Assembly: GCF_018402175.1 (NCBI RefSeq)
Contig: NZ_JAGYJK010000014.1
Span: 62,001 to 126,000, forward strand
DNA length: 64,000 nt
Direction of reading: 5' to 3'
Source of the DNA: Yoonia sp.
GTDB taxonomy: Bacteria > Pseudomonadota > Alphaproteobacteria > Rhodobacterales > Rhodobacteraceae
In this document: positions 39,476-48,389 of the stretch, piece by piece
Layout of the letters: each line of letters begins with the position of its first letter
Numbering within the stretch: the first letter of the stretch is position 1
Made by a program: the position numbers and the translations under genes
The notes under the pieces: generated by a model
What the model was told of the DNA's origin: nothing
What the model saw: the letters and a program-made list of their open reading frames with translations, nothing else
Databases searched by the model: none

Positions 39476-39503
39476 TTGACCCGTCGGGCAATGATGCTAC
39501 AGA
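39476..39503 (+). promoter_or_regulatory. Promoter of aroQ giving a leaderless mRNA
   Basis: TTGACC at 39476-39481 and TACAGA at 39498-39503 have a 16-base spacer. The -10 ends six bases before the aroQ ATG at 39510, so transcription would begin at or next to the start codon. The 180-base gap before aroQ shows nothing else I can name. Confidence 0.6.
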
Positions 39504-39509
39504 CCTGTT

Positions 39510-39956
39510 ATGCAACACGCGATCCTGATCCTGAATGGCCCTAACCTGAACCTGCTTGGCACCCGCCAGCCAGAGGTTTATGGCCCGACGACCCTAAATG
39601 ACATCGAGGCGATCTGCGCCGCCAAGGCCGTGTCGCTGGGCGTGACCGTTGAATTCGTCCAGTCCAACCACGAAGGCGTGCTAATAGACCGGTTGCATGC
39701 CGCGCGGGGGGTGTTTGACGGGATCATCCTGAATGCCGGCGCCTATACGCATACGTCCATCGCGCTGATGGATGCGGTCTCGTCGATCATGCTGCCGGTG
39801 GTCGAATTGCACCTGTCGAATATCCACGCCCGCGAGGCGTTTCGCCATCAGTCCTATATCGCGCAGGTCGCCATCGGGCAGATCTGCGGCTTTGGCGCTG
39901 CGGGCTATCCTTTGGCGATGGAGGCTTTGACCGGCTATCTGGGGACGCATGGGTAA
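39510..39956 (+). CDS. aroQ: Type II 3-dehydroquinate dehydratase
   Basis: A 148-residue dodecameric enzyme of the shikimate pathway that removes water from 3-dehydroquinate. LNGPNLNLLGTRQPEVYG with Tyr24, LNAGAYTHTSIA with Asn75 and His81, and HLSN at 101 are all present. No ribosome site precedes the ATG, and the -10 ends six bases upstream, which suggests a leaderless message. A bidirectional terminator follows. The common companions accB-accC are not here. Confidence 0.94.
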   Translation: MQHAILILNGPNLNLLGTRQPEVYGPTTLNDIEAICAAKAVSLGVTVEFVQSNHEGVLIDRLHAARGVFDGIILNAGAYTHTSIALMDAVSSIMLPVVELHLSNIHAREAFRHQSYIAQVAIGQICGFGAAGYPLAMEALTGYLGTHG

Positions 39957-40004
39957 TGCCCGATTGATGGGGCCACGCAGCGATTGACCCCTGCCCCAAA
40001 TGCA

Positions 40005-40030
40005 AAAGGCCCGCATCGCTGCGGGCCTTT
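40005..40030. terminator. Bidirectional terminator between aroQ and tsf
   Basis: AAAGGCCCGC-atcgct-GCGGGCCTTT is a 10-bp stem (11 if a-t is added) between the convergent genes aroQ and tsf. A short T-run follows in both directions. It would end both transcripts. Confidence 0.8.
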
Positions 40031-40049
40031 GTCGTTTTAGAACACGTTT

Positions 40050-40922
40050 TTAGCTGTTCAGCTTGGCCACTTCGGCGGCGAAATCTTCTTTTTCGACTTC
40101 GATGCCATCGCCAACTTCGAGACGCACGTAACCGGTGATCGTGACACCGGCTTCGGCGGCGGCGGCAGCGACGGTCAGATCGGGGTTCACCACGAATTGC
40201 TGGCTGAGCAAGGTCACTTCGGCCATGTATTTCTGCATACGGCCCACGATCATCTTTTCGATCACTGAATCAGGCTTGCCGGATTCGCGGGCGATGTCGA
40301 TCTGGACCTGCTTTTCCTTTTCGACCATCGCGGGGTCAAGATCAGCCTCGGACAGGGCAGACGGGTTGGCAGCGGCGATATGCATCGCAACCTGGCGACC
40401 AAAGGCTTCGTTGTCGCCGGTCATCGCGACCAGCACACCGATATTGCCCATGCCGGGGGCAGCAGCATTGTGGACATAGGTCACAACCTGATCACCGCTC
40501 AGCACGGCCATACGGCGCACGGACATGTTTTCGCCAATCACGGCGACAGTGTCGGTCACAGTCTGTTCGACTGTTTTGCCACCCATGTCGGCTGCTTTCA
40601 GCGCGTCCACGTCATCCACGGTCAGCGCGACATCGGCGATGCCCTGCACCATTTTCTGGAAATCGCTGTTCTTGGCGACGAAATCTGTTTCAGAGTTCAC
40701 TTCGACAGCGATGCCCTTGCCACCGGACACGGCGACAGCGACCAGACCTTCGGCAGCGGTGCGGCCGGCCTTTTTGGCGGCTTTGGCCAGACCCTTGGTG
40801 CGCAGCCAGTCAACGGCGGCTTCCATGTTGCCATCGGTTTCGGTCAGCGCCTTTTTGGCGTCCATCATGCCTGCGCCTGTGCTGTCGCGCAGCTCTTTCA
40901 CCATTGCAGCGGTGATTGCCAT
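40050..40922 (-). CDS. tsf: Translation elongation factor Ts
   Basis: A 290-residue protein that recycles EF-Tu by exchanging GDP for [25 protein letters not shown] (in parts) is the N-terminal UBA domain and [10 protein letters not shown] is the EF-Tu contact motif. The ATG at 40922 has AGGAG upstream. It lies 70 bases after rpsB, the usual rpsB-tsf operon. Confidence 0.97.
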   Translation of the reverse strand: MAITAAMVKELRDSTGAGMMDAKKALTETDGNMEAAVDWLRTKGLAKAAKKAGRTAAEGLVAVAVSGGKGIAVEVNSETDFVAKNSDFQKMVQGIADVALTVDDVDALKAADMGGKTVEQTVTDTVAVIGENMSVRRMAVLSGDQVVTYVHNAAAPGMGNIGVLVAMTGDNEAFGRQVAMHIAAANPSALSEADLDPAMVEKEKQVQIDIARESGKPDSVIEKMIVGRMQKYMAEVTLLSQQFVVNPDLTVAAAAAEAGVTITGYVRLEVGDGIEVEKEDFAAEVAKLNS

Positions 40923-40992
40923 GTTACTTCTCCTTGAAAGGGAATGTGTCGGGCGGGACATAACGCCCCTGCCCTAAAGTTTTGTGACGCGA

Positions 40993-41778
40993 TCAGGCGT
41001 TGGCGGCTTCGGCGGCGTCTGCCGCTTCTTGGGCCAGCGTTTCCTCGGCGTAGTTTTCCATCGCACCCATGTCGACACCGGCCGCACCCAATTGGGCGGT
41101 CATGCCGTCCAGCGCCGCACGGGCCGCCAGATCGGTGTAAAGCGCGATGGCACGCGCCGCGTCGTCATTGCCGGGGATGACATAATCAATGCCAGCGGGC
41201 GAACAATTGGTGTCGACAACGGCCACAACGGGGATGCCCAGCTTGTTGGCTTCGGCGATGGCCAGTGCTTCTTTGTTGACGTCGATGACGAACAACAGGT
41301 CAGGCACGCCGCCCATTTCGCGGATACCACCCAGCGACGCCTGCAGTTTACCCTGCTCGCGTTCCATGCCAAGACGTTCTTTCTTGGTCAGGCCGGCGAA
41401 ACCGTTGGCCGATGCTTCGTCAATCGCCTTGAGGCGGCTGATCGACTGCGACACGGTCTGCCAGTTGGTCAGCGTGCCGCCCAGCCAGCGGTGGTTCATG
41501 AAGAATTGCGCGGATTTTTCCGCGGCTTCCATGACAGGTGTCTGCGCCTGACGCTTGGTGCCGACGAACAGCACGCGGCCGCCCTTGGCGACAGTGTCAC
41601 GGATGACCTGCAGCGCGCGGTCCAGCATGGGAACGGTCTGTGTCAGGTCCATGATATGGATGCCGTTGCGCGATCCGTAGATGTATTGACCCATCTTGGG
41701 GTTCCAGCGCGCGGTCTGGTGGCCAAAGTGAACGCCAGCTTCGAGCAGCTGACGCATGGAGAACTCTGGAAGAGCCAT
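40993..41778 (-). CDS. rpsB: 30S ribosomal protein S2
   Basis: A 261-residue ribosomal protein. [20 protein letters not shown] and [11 protein letters not shown] are highly conserved S2 segments; the C-terminus is an alanine-rich tail ([11 protein letters not shown]). The ATG at 41778 has AAGGA upstream. A promoter is seen at 41896-41924, leaving a leader of about 110 bases; S2 regulates its own synthesis through such leaders in many bacteria, but I cannot fold this one with certainty. Confidence 0.97.
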   Translation of the reverse strand: MALPEFSMRQLLEAGVHFGHQTARWNPKMGQYIYGSRNGIHIMDLTQTVPMLDRALQVIRDTVAKGGRVLFVGTKRQAQTPVMEAAEKSAQFFMNHRWLGGTLTNWQTVSQSISRLKAIDEASANGFAGLTKKERLGMEREQGKLQASLGGIREMGGVPDLLFVIDVNKEALAIAEANKLGIPVVAVVDTNCSPAGIDYVIPGNDDAARAIALYTDLAARAALDGMTAQLGAAGVDMGAMENYAEETLAQEAADAAEAANA

Positions 41779-41895
41779 GGTCGTTTCCTTTTCCGGTTTC
41801 AGCCTCAGCAGGGGATCAGGCATTTGCCCAACCGGTGGATGGCTTGGGATTTCTCCCCAAGACACCCGCCCCCGCTTGCGGGATTAAGTGCCGCG

Positions 41896-41924
41896 GCTAT
41901 AGCGGCACCCCCTGCCCTGTGCAA
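41896..41924 (-). promoter_or_regulatory. Promoter of rpsB-tsf
   Basis: On the minus strand TTGCAC (41924-41919) and TATAGC (41901-41896) are separated by 17 bases. A 7-bp inverted repeat GTGCCGC-ggctata-GCGGCAC at 41888-41908 covers the -10. The leader to the rpsB ATG is about 110 bases. Confidence 0.6.
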
Positions 41925-41973
41925 GAGCCTGCAACCCTTGCCGCCCGCGTTTTTGGGCGCAGGCAGATGTTTT

Positions 41974-43314
41974 TCACAAAAATACCCGTTCCACGACCCA
42001 AAACGCCCCCACCGCCGCAATCGCCGCCGAAGCGGGGATCGTCACGATCCGCCGGTAGGCATCAATCTGGTCGCGCATCGCAATCGACAGGGCCGACAGC
42101 GCAAAGATCGCGGCCAAGGGCGCGGCAAAGACCCAGACAGGGTTTTCCAGCAGTTCCACCAGCATCGGCGGGTTCAGCGCGATCAGCGCCACGGCGGCGG
42201 CAAACAGCACGGCATAAAGCGCAAAGCCCTGTGCGACCTCATTGGCGCCACGGTCGATGCGGATCGCCTGCCAGACGCATAGGAACATGACCGCGATCAC
42301 GGCAAGCTGGCCGACCTCAACCCCGACATTGAACCCGATCAGGGCCGCGACGAAAGTCTCCTGCGGCAGGCCGAATTCCCCCAGCACCGAGGCAAAACCC
42401 AACCCGTGCAGCAACCCGAAGCCAAAGATCACATAGGGCCGCCAGCGGCTGACCTGGCGGGTAAAGATATTCTCGACTGCGACAAAGACGATTGATGCGG
42501 CGATCAGCGGTTCCACGATTTCACCCGGGATGCTGACATAGCCAAGGGCCGCCAGCGCCAGCGTGATCGTATGCGCCAGCGTGAACAGCGATATTTGCAA
42601 CACCAGAGGACCAGCTTGCGCCGCCAGAAAGAACAGCCCCAGCACGAACAGGATATGATCAAGCCCCTTGGGCAGGATATGGTCGAAACCCACGGGAATA
42701 TAATTGACGAAAGTCTCCCACCCGGTGGCCCTGTCCCCGCCTGCCAGCGCGATGGGGCCTGATGTGGCCCCATTGTCCAGATAGCCGTCATAGGGTTCAG
42801 GCACATCCATCTGGCGCAGCACGATGGCCCCCAGCGCCGCCGTCCAGCCGAAATCCACCGCTGTCGCCCCCGCAGGCAAAGCCGCGCTGAAGGTCAGCTC
42901 GGACGTGCGCAAAAGTTCGGGATTGCCGATGGGTGGCACCGTGACGCTGTCCAGTTCCGGCACCAGCGCCATATCATCTGCGCGCAGCGTGATCGCCGCG
43001 GCCATCTGCGGCCAGAACGCGCCAAATTGCGCGGCCAGCGCGTCAGGGTCCAGCGCGCGCAGGCTGTCATAGCTCGCCGCCTCGGCCGACAGGTCGGTAT
43101 CGGTGGTTTCCGACAGGTCCACACCGGCGACAAAACTTTCCAGATTGGCGCGCAGATCGAACACAATCCGGTCGCCATCCACCCGCATATCCGCGATGGT
43201 CGGGATCACCTCATGCGCGCTGGCAGCACTCAGGCCCAGCAAGGTGACCAGCAGCGCGCTTGACAATGCGCGCAGGCGCGACACCCTAGAGGAAACGAAT
43301 AAGGAACCAATCAT
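41974..43314 (-). CDS. HupE/UreJ family membrane protein
   Basis: A 446-residue protein. A hydrophobic stretch ending LLGLSAASA, followed by HEV, forms a signal peptide, then comes a 170-residue extracytoplasmic domain and a C-terminal membrane part with about seven helices. PVGFDHILPKGLDHILFVLG and FGFGLLHGLGFASVLGEFGLP are the HupE_UreJ_2 signatures, with conserved histidines for metal binding. The family is linked with nickel or cobalt and also copper uptake. Start uncertain: ATG at 43314 overlaps the divergent DUF4198 ATG; GTG at 43284 would give a more normal signal peptide. Confidence 0.8.
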   Translation of the reverse strand: MIGSLFVSSRVSRLRALSSALLVTLLGLSAASAHEVIPTIADMRVDGDRIVFDLRANLESFVAGVDLSETTDTDLSAEAASYDSLRALDPDALAAQFGAFWPQMAAAITLRADDMALVPELDSVTVPPIGNPELLRTSELTFSAALPAGATAVDFGWTAALGAIVLRQMDVPEPYDGYLDNGATSGPIALAGGDRATGWETFVNYIPVGFDHILPKGLDHILFVLGLFFLAAQAGPLVLQISLFTLAHTITLALAALGYVSIPGEIVEPLIAASIVFVAVENIFTRQVSRWRPYVIFGFGLLHGLGFASVLGEFGLPQETFVAALIGFNVGVEVGQLAVIAVMFLCVWQAIRIDRGANEVAQGFALYAVLFAAAVALIALNPPMLVELLENPVWVFAAPLAAIFALSALSIAMRDQIDAYRRIVTIPASAAIAAVGAFWVVERVFL

Positions 43315-44113
43315 GCGCGCACTTTCTGTCATTTTCTGTCTGTTGGCGGTGCCTGCGACCGCCCATGAATTCTGGATAGCACCACTGGACTATCAGGTGT
43401 CGCCGGACAGTAAGTTGAAAGCCAACCTTGTCAATGGCGAAGGCTTTGCTGGCGTGACCATCCCTTTCCTGCCGCGTGGCATCTTGAATGCGCTACAGTT
43501 TTCGGGCGACCAGACGGCAGGCATCACCGGCAGGCCGGGCGATACGCCTGCCCTGCAGATGGACCCGATTGGCGATGGTCTGGCGATACTGGCCTATCAA
43601 TCGGCCCCCGCCACGCTGGATTATGAAGAGTGGGACAAGTTTCAGGCTTTCGTGGATCACAAGGATCTTGGCGATCTGCGCGCAATGCATGATGCGCGCG
43701 GCCTGCCAGATGCGGGATTTACCGAAACCTATATGCGGTTTTCCAAATCCTTGGTCAGTGTAGGGTCTGGCGCGGGTGCGGACCGGCGTGTCGGGCTGGA
43801 AACCGAGCTTGTCGCCCTGACCAACCCCTATACCGCCGACCCTGCCGATGGCTTTGCTGTCCAGCTATTCTATCGCAACGACCCGCGCGCCGATGCCCAA
43901 ATCGAGGTTTTTGTCAGATCTCCCGAAGGCGAGGTCACAACCAGCTATATCCGCACCGATGCCGATGGAATCGGCCGTGTCGCGGTCCTGCCCGCGCATG
44001 AATACATGCTGGATGCCGTGCTGATCCGCGAACCAAGTGCTGTCTTGCAAGAAGCGACAGGGGCAGTCTGGCAAACGCTTTGGGCCAATCTGACCTTTGC
44101 GGTGCCGCAGTAA
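43313..44113 (+). CDS. DUF4198 domain secreted protein
   Basis: A 266-residue periplasmic protein. The signal peptide MRALSVIFCLLAVPATA is followed by HEFWIAPLDYQVSP, the N-terminal histidine that is common in DUF4198. The family resembles NikM/CbiK-type metal transport components. AAGGA lies upstream. It starts back to back with the HupE-like gene, so a joint role in metal handling is likely but unproven. Confidence 0.82.
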   Translation: MRALSVIFCLLAVPATAHEFWIAPLDYQVSPDSKLKANLVNGEGFAGVTIPFLPRGILNALQFSGDQTAGITGRPGDTPALQMDPIGDGLAILAYQSAPATLDYEEWDKFQAFVDHKDLGDLRAMHDARGLPDAGFTETYMRFSKSLVSVGSGAGADRRVGLETELVALTNPYTADPADGFAVQLFYRNDPRADAQIEVFVRSPEGEVTTSYIRTDADGIGRVAVLPAHEYMLDAVLIREPSAVLQEATGAVWQTLWANLTFAVPQ

Positions 44114-44151
44114 CGCTTGCCCTTTACGCGCTGTCGCGGCACAAGCCGCGC

Positions 44152-45042
44152 ATGACGCAGCAACCTGATATTCTTTGCATCGGATCGGTCCTATGGGACG
44201 TGATCGGGCGCGCGCCGAACCCTATGCGCATGGGGTCCGACGTGCCGGGGCGGATCACCCGCCTGCCGGGGGGCGTGGCGATGAACATCGCGATGACCCT
44301 GCGCCGGTTCGGAATGGTGCCTGCATTGCTGAGCAATCTGGGCCGCGATACCGAAGGCGACGACCTGATCGGTGCCGCACAGCGCATGGGGTTGGTCTGT
44401 GACCATATCTACCGGTCCGATGACCTACCCACCGATATCTATATGGCCATCGAAGGCGCGAACGGCCTGATCGCCGCCATCGCCGATGCCCATTCGCTGG
44501 AGGCGGCTGGCGACAAGATCCTGCGCCCGCTTGCCAATGGCGCGCTGGGGTCGGTGGCGGCCCCTTGGGCGGGGCCCGTGGCGCTGGATGGCAATTTGAC
44601 GGTTGATTTGCTGCGCGACATCGCCACGTCACAGCTGTTTCGCAACGCCGATCTGCGGGTCGCGCCCGCCTCGCCGGGCAAGGCGGAACGGCTGCTGGCG
44701 CTGCTGGGCCATCCGTCGGCCACATTATACGTCAATCTCGAAGAGGCGGGTTTGCTGTGCCAGACCACATTCGCATCCTCGGCTGATGCCGCTGCAGGGC
44801 TGATCGCGCGTGGCGCGCGGCGCGTGCTGGTCACCGATGGCGGCAATTCCGCGTCCGAGGCGACAGGCAGCGACATCATCACCCAGACGCCGCCCGCCGT
44901 CATGGTCACGCGCGTGACCGGCGCGGGCGACACGTTCATGGCCGCGCATATCGCGTCAGAGGCGCAGGGCATGGCACGCGACGCAGCCCTTGACCGCGCC
45001 TGTCAGGCCGCCGCCATCTATGTTTCAGGAGAGATTGCATGA
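44152..45042 (+). CDS. psuK: PfkB-family sugar kinase, likely pseudouridine kinase
   Basis: A 296-residue kinase of the ribokinase family. The N-terminal region reads ILCIGSVLWDVIGRAP and LPGGVAMNIAMTLRRFG; the C-terminal catalytic motif is VTGAGDTFMAAH. The 4-base overlap with psuG shows that the substrate is probably pseudouridine: PsuK makes pseudouridine 5'-phosphate and PsuG cleaves it to uracil and ribose 5-phosphate. There is no Shine-Dalgarno; a 6-bp stem CGCGGC-acaa-GCCGCG ends one base before the ATG. Confidence 0.88.
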   Translation: MTQQPDILCIGSVLWDVIGRAPNPMRMGSDVPGRITRLPGGVAMNIAMTLRRFGMVPALLSNLGRDTEGDDLIGAAQRMGLVCDHIYRSDDLPTDIYMAIEGANGLIAAIADAHSLEAAGDKILRPLANGALGSVAAPWAGPVALDGNLTVDLLRDIATSQLFRNADLRVAPASPGKAERLLALLGHPSATLYVNLEEAGLLCQTTFASSADAAAGLIARGARRVLVTDGGNSASEATGSDIITQTPPAVMVTRVTGAGDTFMAAHIASEAQGMARDAALDRACQAAAIYVSGEIA

Positions 45043-45947
45043 CCATCCCGATGACCTATTCCGCCGAAGCGGCCGCCGCATTGGCCGATGGCCGTGCCAT
45101 TGTCGCGCTGGAAAGCACGATCATCACCCATGGCATGCCCTTTCCGCAGAATGTGGACACGGCACGGCTGGTCGAACAGGATGTGCGCGACTCAGGTGCT
45201 GTGCCTGCGACCATCGCGGTGATGGGTGGGCGGCTGCATATCGGGCTGGAAGCGGCAGAGCTGGACGCGCTCGGTCAGGCACAACATGTCGCCAAACTGT
45301 CGCGCGCGGACCTCGCGGCCTGTATCGCCACGGGTGGGACCGGGGCCACGACGGTCGCCGCGACCATGATCGCGGCGCATCTGGCGGGCATCCATGTGTT
45401 CGCTACGGGCGGTATCGGGGGCGTGCATCGCGGGGCGGAAACCAGTTTCGACATTTCCGCCGATCTGCAGGAACTGGCGCTGACGCCGGTGACGGTGGTG
45501 GCCGCAGGGGCCAAGGCGATCCTTGATCTGCCCAAGACATTCGAAGTGCTGGAAACTTTGGGCGTGCCGGTGATTGTCTATGGCCAAGACAGCATCCCCG
45601 CTTTCTGGTCGGCCACATCCGATATGGCCGCACCATTGCGGATGGATGATGCCGTCCAGATTGCTGCCAGCCACAAGATGCGCGCCGCGATGGGGCTTGC
45701 CGGCGGGCAATTGGTGACCAACCCGATCCCTGCGGGCGATGAAATCCCCGCTGCCACATTGGCCCCGATCATCGCGCAGGCATTGGCGCAGGCGGATGCG
45801 CAAAAGATCAGCGCCAAGGCAGTGACACCTTTCCTGCTGGACCGGATTTTAGATCTGACCGATGGCCGGTCGCTGTCCGCCAATATCGCGCTGGTGCGCA
45901 ATAATGCGCGACTGGCCGCCGAAATCGCACAGGCACTGCTGAAATAA
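45039..45947 (+). CDS. psuG: Pseudouridine-5'-phosphate glycosidase
   Basis: A 302-residue enzyme that breaks the carbon-carbon glycosidic bond of pseudouridine 5'-phosphate. VALESTIITHGMPFPQN, GGTGATTVAATM and GGIGGVHRGAE are the family motifs, with the metal-binding and lysine residues in place (HKMRAAMG). It is coupled to psuK by the 4-base overlap. Confidence 0.95.
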   Translation: MTIPMTYSAEAAAALADGRAIVALESTIITHGMPFPQNVDTARLVEQDVRDSGAVPATIAVMGGRLHIGLEAAELDALGQAQHVAKLSRADLAACIATGGTGATTVAATMIAAHLAGIHVFATGGIGGVHRGAETSFDISADLQELALTPVTVVAAGAKAILDLPKTFEVLETLGVPVIVYGQDSIPAFWSATSDMAAPLRMDDAVQIAASHKMRAAMGLAGGQLVTNPIPAGDEIPAATLAPIIAQALAQADAQKISAKAVTPFLLDRILDLTDGRSLSANIALVRNNARLAAEIAQALLK

Positions 45948-45971
45948 AACGTGGCAGGCCAGTGCGGTGGC

Positions 45972-46000
45972 TTGCCGCTTGGCGCTGCTGTCCTTAGGTA
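45972..46000 (+). promoter_or_regulatory. Possible promoter upstream of DUF502 gene
   Basis: TTGCCG at 45972-45977 and TAGGTA at 45995-46000 have a 17-base spacer, 29 bases before the ATG at 46030. The -10 is poor, so this is a weak prediction. Confidence 0.3.
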
Positions 46001-46029
46001 TGTCGCCATAACTTGCGCCGGATAATGCC

Positions 46030-46758
46030 ATGGCCGATCCTTTGAACCTCGACCCTAAACGCCGCGCCTCGCGCGGGGTGATCGCGCGGTTGCGTGGGAA
46101 CTTTTTGGCGGGGCTGATCATCATCGCTCCAATCGGGCTGACGCTCTGGCTGATCTGGACGGTTGTTGGCTGGATTGACAGTTGGGTCTGGCCGTTTGTG
46201 CCAAACTATTATCACCCCGAACCGATGATCAACCGCCTGCTGGGGCGCGGGGTAGAGAACCAAATTATGGTGAATGTGCGCGGCGTCGGTGTCGTGATCT
46301 TCCTGATTTTCACCATCATCGTAGGCTGGCTGGGCAAGGGGCTGATCGGGCGGTCATTCATCGGGATCGGCGAACGGTTCGTGGACCGGATGCCCGTGGT
46401 GCGGTCGATCTACAATGCCGCCAAACAAATCGCCGAAACCGTGTTTTCCCAGCGCGAGACGTCTTTCGACAAGGCCTGTCTGGTCGAATACCCGCGCAAG
46501 GGGATCTGGGCCATCGCCTTTATCTCGACCGATGCAAAGGGTGAAATCAACGCCAAGCTGGTGCATGGCGAGGTGATCGTCACCGTGTTCCTGCCGACAA
46601 CGCCGAACCCGACATCGGGGTTTTTGTTGTTCCTGCCACGGCGCGACATCATCGAACTGGAGATGAGCGTCGAAGATGCGGCCAAGCTGGTGATTTCGGC
46701 AGGGCTTGTCTATCCCAACAACAAAGCCGTGGCCGATTTGCCCGACGCTGCGGAATGA
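46030..46758 (+). CDS. DUF502 family membrane protein
   Basis: A 242-residue inner-membrane protein with two helices (GLIIIAPIGLTLWLIWTVVGW and VGVVIFLIFTIIVGWLG) and a soluble domain holding PVVRSIYNAAKQIAETVF and LPTTPNPTSGFLLFLPRRDI, the DUF502 signature. No function is established. Its stop lies just before the GTG of the LysE-type gene. Confidence 0.85.
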   Translation: MADPLNLDPKRRASRGVIARLRGNFLAGLIIIAPIGLTLWLIWTVVGWIDSWVWPFVPNYYHPEPMINRLLGRGVENQIMVNVRGVGVVIFLIFTIIVGWLGKGLIGRSFIGIGERFVDRMPVVRSIYNAAKQIAETVFSQRETSFDKACLVEYPRKGIWAIAFISTDAKGEINAKLVHGEVIVTVFLPTTPNPTSGFLLFLPRRDIIELEMSVEDAAKLVISAGLVYPNNKAVADLPDAAE

Positions 46759-46762
46759 CAGC

Positions 46763-47365
46763 GTGCTAGCTGCGGCCGTCACCGGCTTTGCGACCGGTTT
46801 CGCGCTGATCCTTGCGATCGGGGCGCAAAATGCCTTTGTGCTGCGGCAGGGTCTGGCGCGGCAGCATGTGTTCTGGCTGTGCCTGCTGTGTGCCACATCG
46901 GATGCTGTGCTGATCACGGCGGGCGTGCTGGGGTTCGGCTATCTGGTCACGCTGTATCCGGCGTTTCCGCAGATCATGGCCTGGGGCGGTGCGGCCTTTC
47001 TTGCCGTTTATGGCGCGTTGCGGTTCCTTGCGGCCTATCAGGGCGATTACGCGCTGCAGGTTGCGGGTGGATCGGCCAGCCTGTGGCGGGTGCTGGCGAC
47101 GGGGGCGGCGTTCACATGGCTGAACCCTCATGTCTATCTGGACACGCTGGGGCTGGTGGGCGCGGTATCGACACAATTCACCGATACCGCGCTGAAAACC
47201 GCCTTTGGCGCAGGCGCTGTGCTGGCGTCCTATACGTTCTTTTTCACTCTGGGCTATGGCGCGCGGCTGCTGGCCCCTGTCATGCAATCGGCGCGGGCCT
47301 GGCGGCGGCTTGACCTGCTGATCGGGCTGGTCATGTGGGCGCTAGCGGTCAAGCTGGTCAGTTGA
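46763..47365 (+). CDS. LysE/ArgO family amino acid exporter
   Basis: A 200-residue exporter with six hydrophobic helices. FALILAIGAQNAFVLRQGL is the LysE family hallmark, and WLNPHVYLDTL the second conserved part. ArgO and LysE export arginine or lysine. I chose the GTG at 46763 because the rest of the upstream frame lies inside DUF502. It overlaps the convergent patatin gene by eight bases. Confidence 0.88.
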   Translation: MLAAAVTGFATGFALILAIGAQNAFVLRQGLARQHVFWLCLLCATSDAVLITAGVLGFGYLVTLYPAFPQIMAWGGAAFLAVYGALRFLAAYQGDYALQVAGGSASLWRVLATGAAFTWLNPHVYLDTLGLVGAVSTQFTDTALKTAFGAGAVLASYTFFFTLGYGARLLAPVMQSARAWRRLDLLIGLVMWALAVKLVS

Positions 47366-48389
47366 ACATCAGGTCCAGATCGACGGTGCTTTTGACGTTC
47401 AGATCGGCTTTGTGGTTTTTCAAGAACGCATCCGCGGCGGCCTGCCCCGCCTCTTTCAGCCGCGCAAGGATGACAGGCTGCGGGATCGTCTTGGTCGCCA
47501 CGTTCAATTCATTCATCAGCACGTCATCGGCGATCATATGCACGATCACATCCTTCATCGTGCCGCGGGTCATGGACCCATCGGCCAACAGGCGTTTGAC
47601 AAAGGCAATGGCGCGCAATTCACGCAACAGCGACGAATTGAAACTGATCTCGTTGATCCGGTTCTGGATCGCCTGCACATCGGTCGGCAATTCCGCACGG
47701 TAAAGCGGGTTGATGTTGACTACCAGAATATCGTCCGGCAAGTCCTTGGCAAACAAGGGGAATAGCGCAGGATTTCCGCTATAGCCGCCATCCCAGAACG
47801 CCTCTGACCTGCCGGTGCGCGGATCGGTGAATTCCACCGCTTGAAACATTGTCGGCAAACAGGCCGAGGCCATGATGACATCGCTTGAAATCTCGTCGCC
47901 GCTGAACACGCGGATCTTGCCGCTGCGGACATTGGTCGTGCAGATATGCAGCGCCGGGCCAACCTGTCCACAGACTGCATCATACTGGAATTGCTTGACG
48001 ATCTTTTCCAGCGGGTTGCGCATCAAGGGGCCGGTGACATAGGGCGACATCAACCGCGATGTCATATCCAGCGCGGCATAGGCCGGCGAATATTTCATCG
48101 CCTGCGCCAGCACATGCGCGGCGGGGGCCATGGACGACATCCAATCGGTCAACCGATCATCGGTGACCGCCCCCACCTGCCCCCAAAGCCAGTCAAGGTT
48201 TTCGCGCGCGCCTGCGCGGCCATCGCGCACCCAGCCCGATTTCAGCGCCGCGGCATTGAGCGCGCCCGCCGATGTGGCGGAAATCGCGGCAATCTCGATC
48301 CCGTCGTCCTGCAACAGCCGGTCCAGCACACCCCAGGTAAAGGCGCCATGCGCGCCGCCACCCTGCAGGGCAAGGTTGATCCGCTTCAT
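47358..48389 (-). CDS. Patatin-like phospholipase
   Basis: A 343-residue hydrolase. The oxyanion loop is LALQGGGAHGAFTWGVLDRL (G-G-G-x-G), the nucleophile serine is in ATSAGALNAAALKSGW, and the Asp is in FWDGGYSGNP. The ATG overlaps the bdhA stop by four bases, so the two are coupled. In Rhodobacterales and related bacteria such a patatin next to 3-hydroxybutyrate dehydrogenase has been linked to polyhydroxybutyrate metabolism; the substrate is not shown here. Confidence 0.87.
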   Translation of the reverse strand: MKRINLALQGGGAHGAFTWGVLDRLLQDDGIEIAAISATSAGALNAAALKSGWVRDGRAGARENLDWLWGQVGAVTDDRLTDWMSSMAPAAHVLAQAMKYSPAYAALDMTSRLMSPYVTGPLMRNPLEKIVKQFQYDAVCGQVGPALHICTTNVRSGKIRVFSGDEISSDVIMASACLPTMFQAVEFTDPRTGRSEAFWDGGYSGNPALFPLFAKDLPDDILVVNINPLYRAELPTDVQAIQNRINEISFNSSLLRELRAIAFVKRLLADGSMTRGTMKDVIVHMIADDVLMNELNVATKTIPQPVILARLKEAGQAAADAFLKNHKADLNVKSTVDLDLMFN

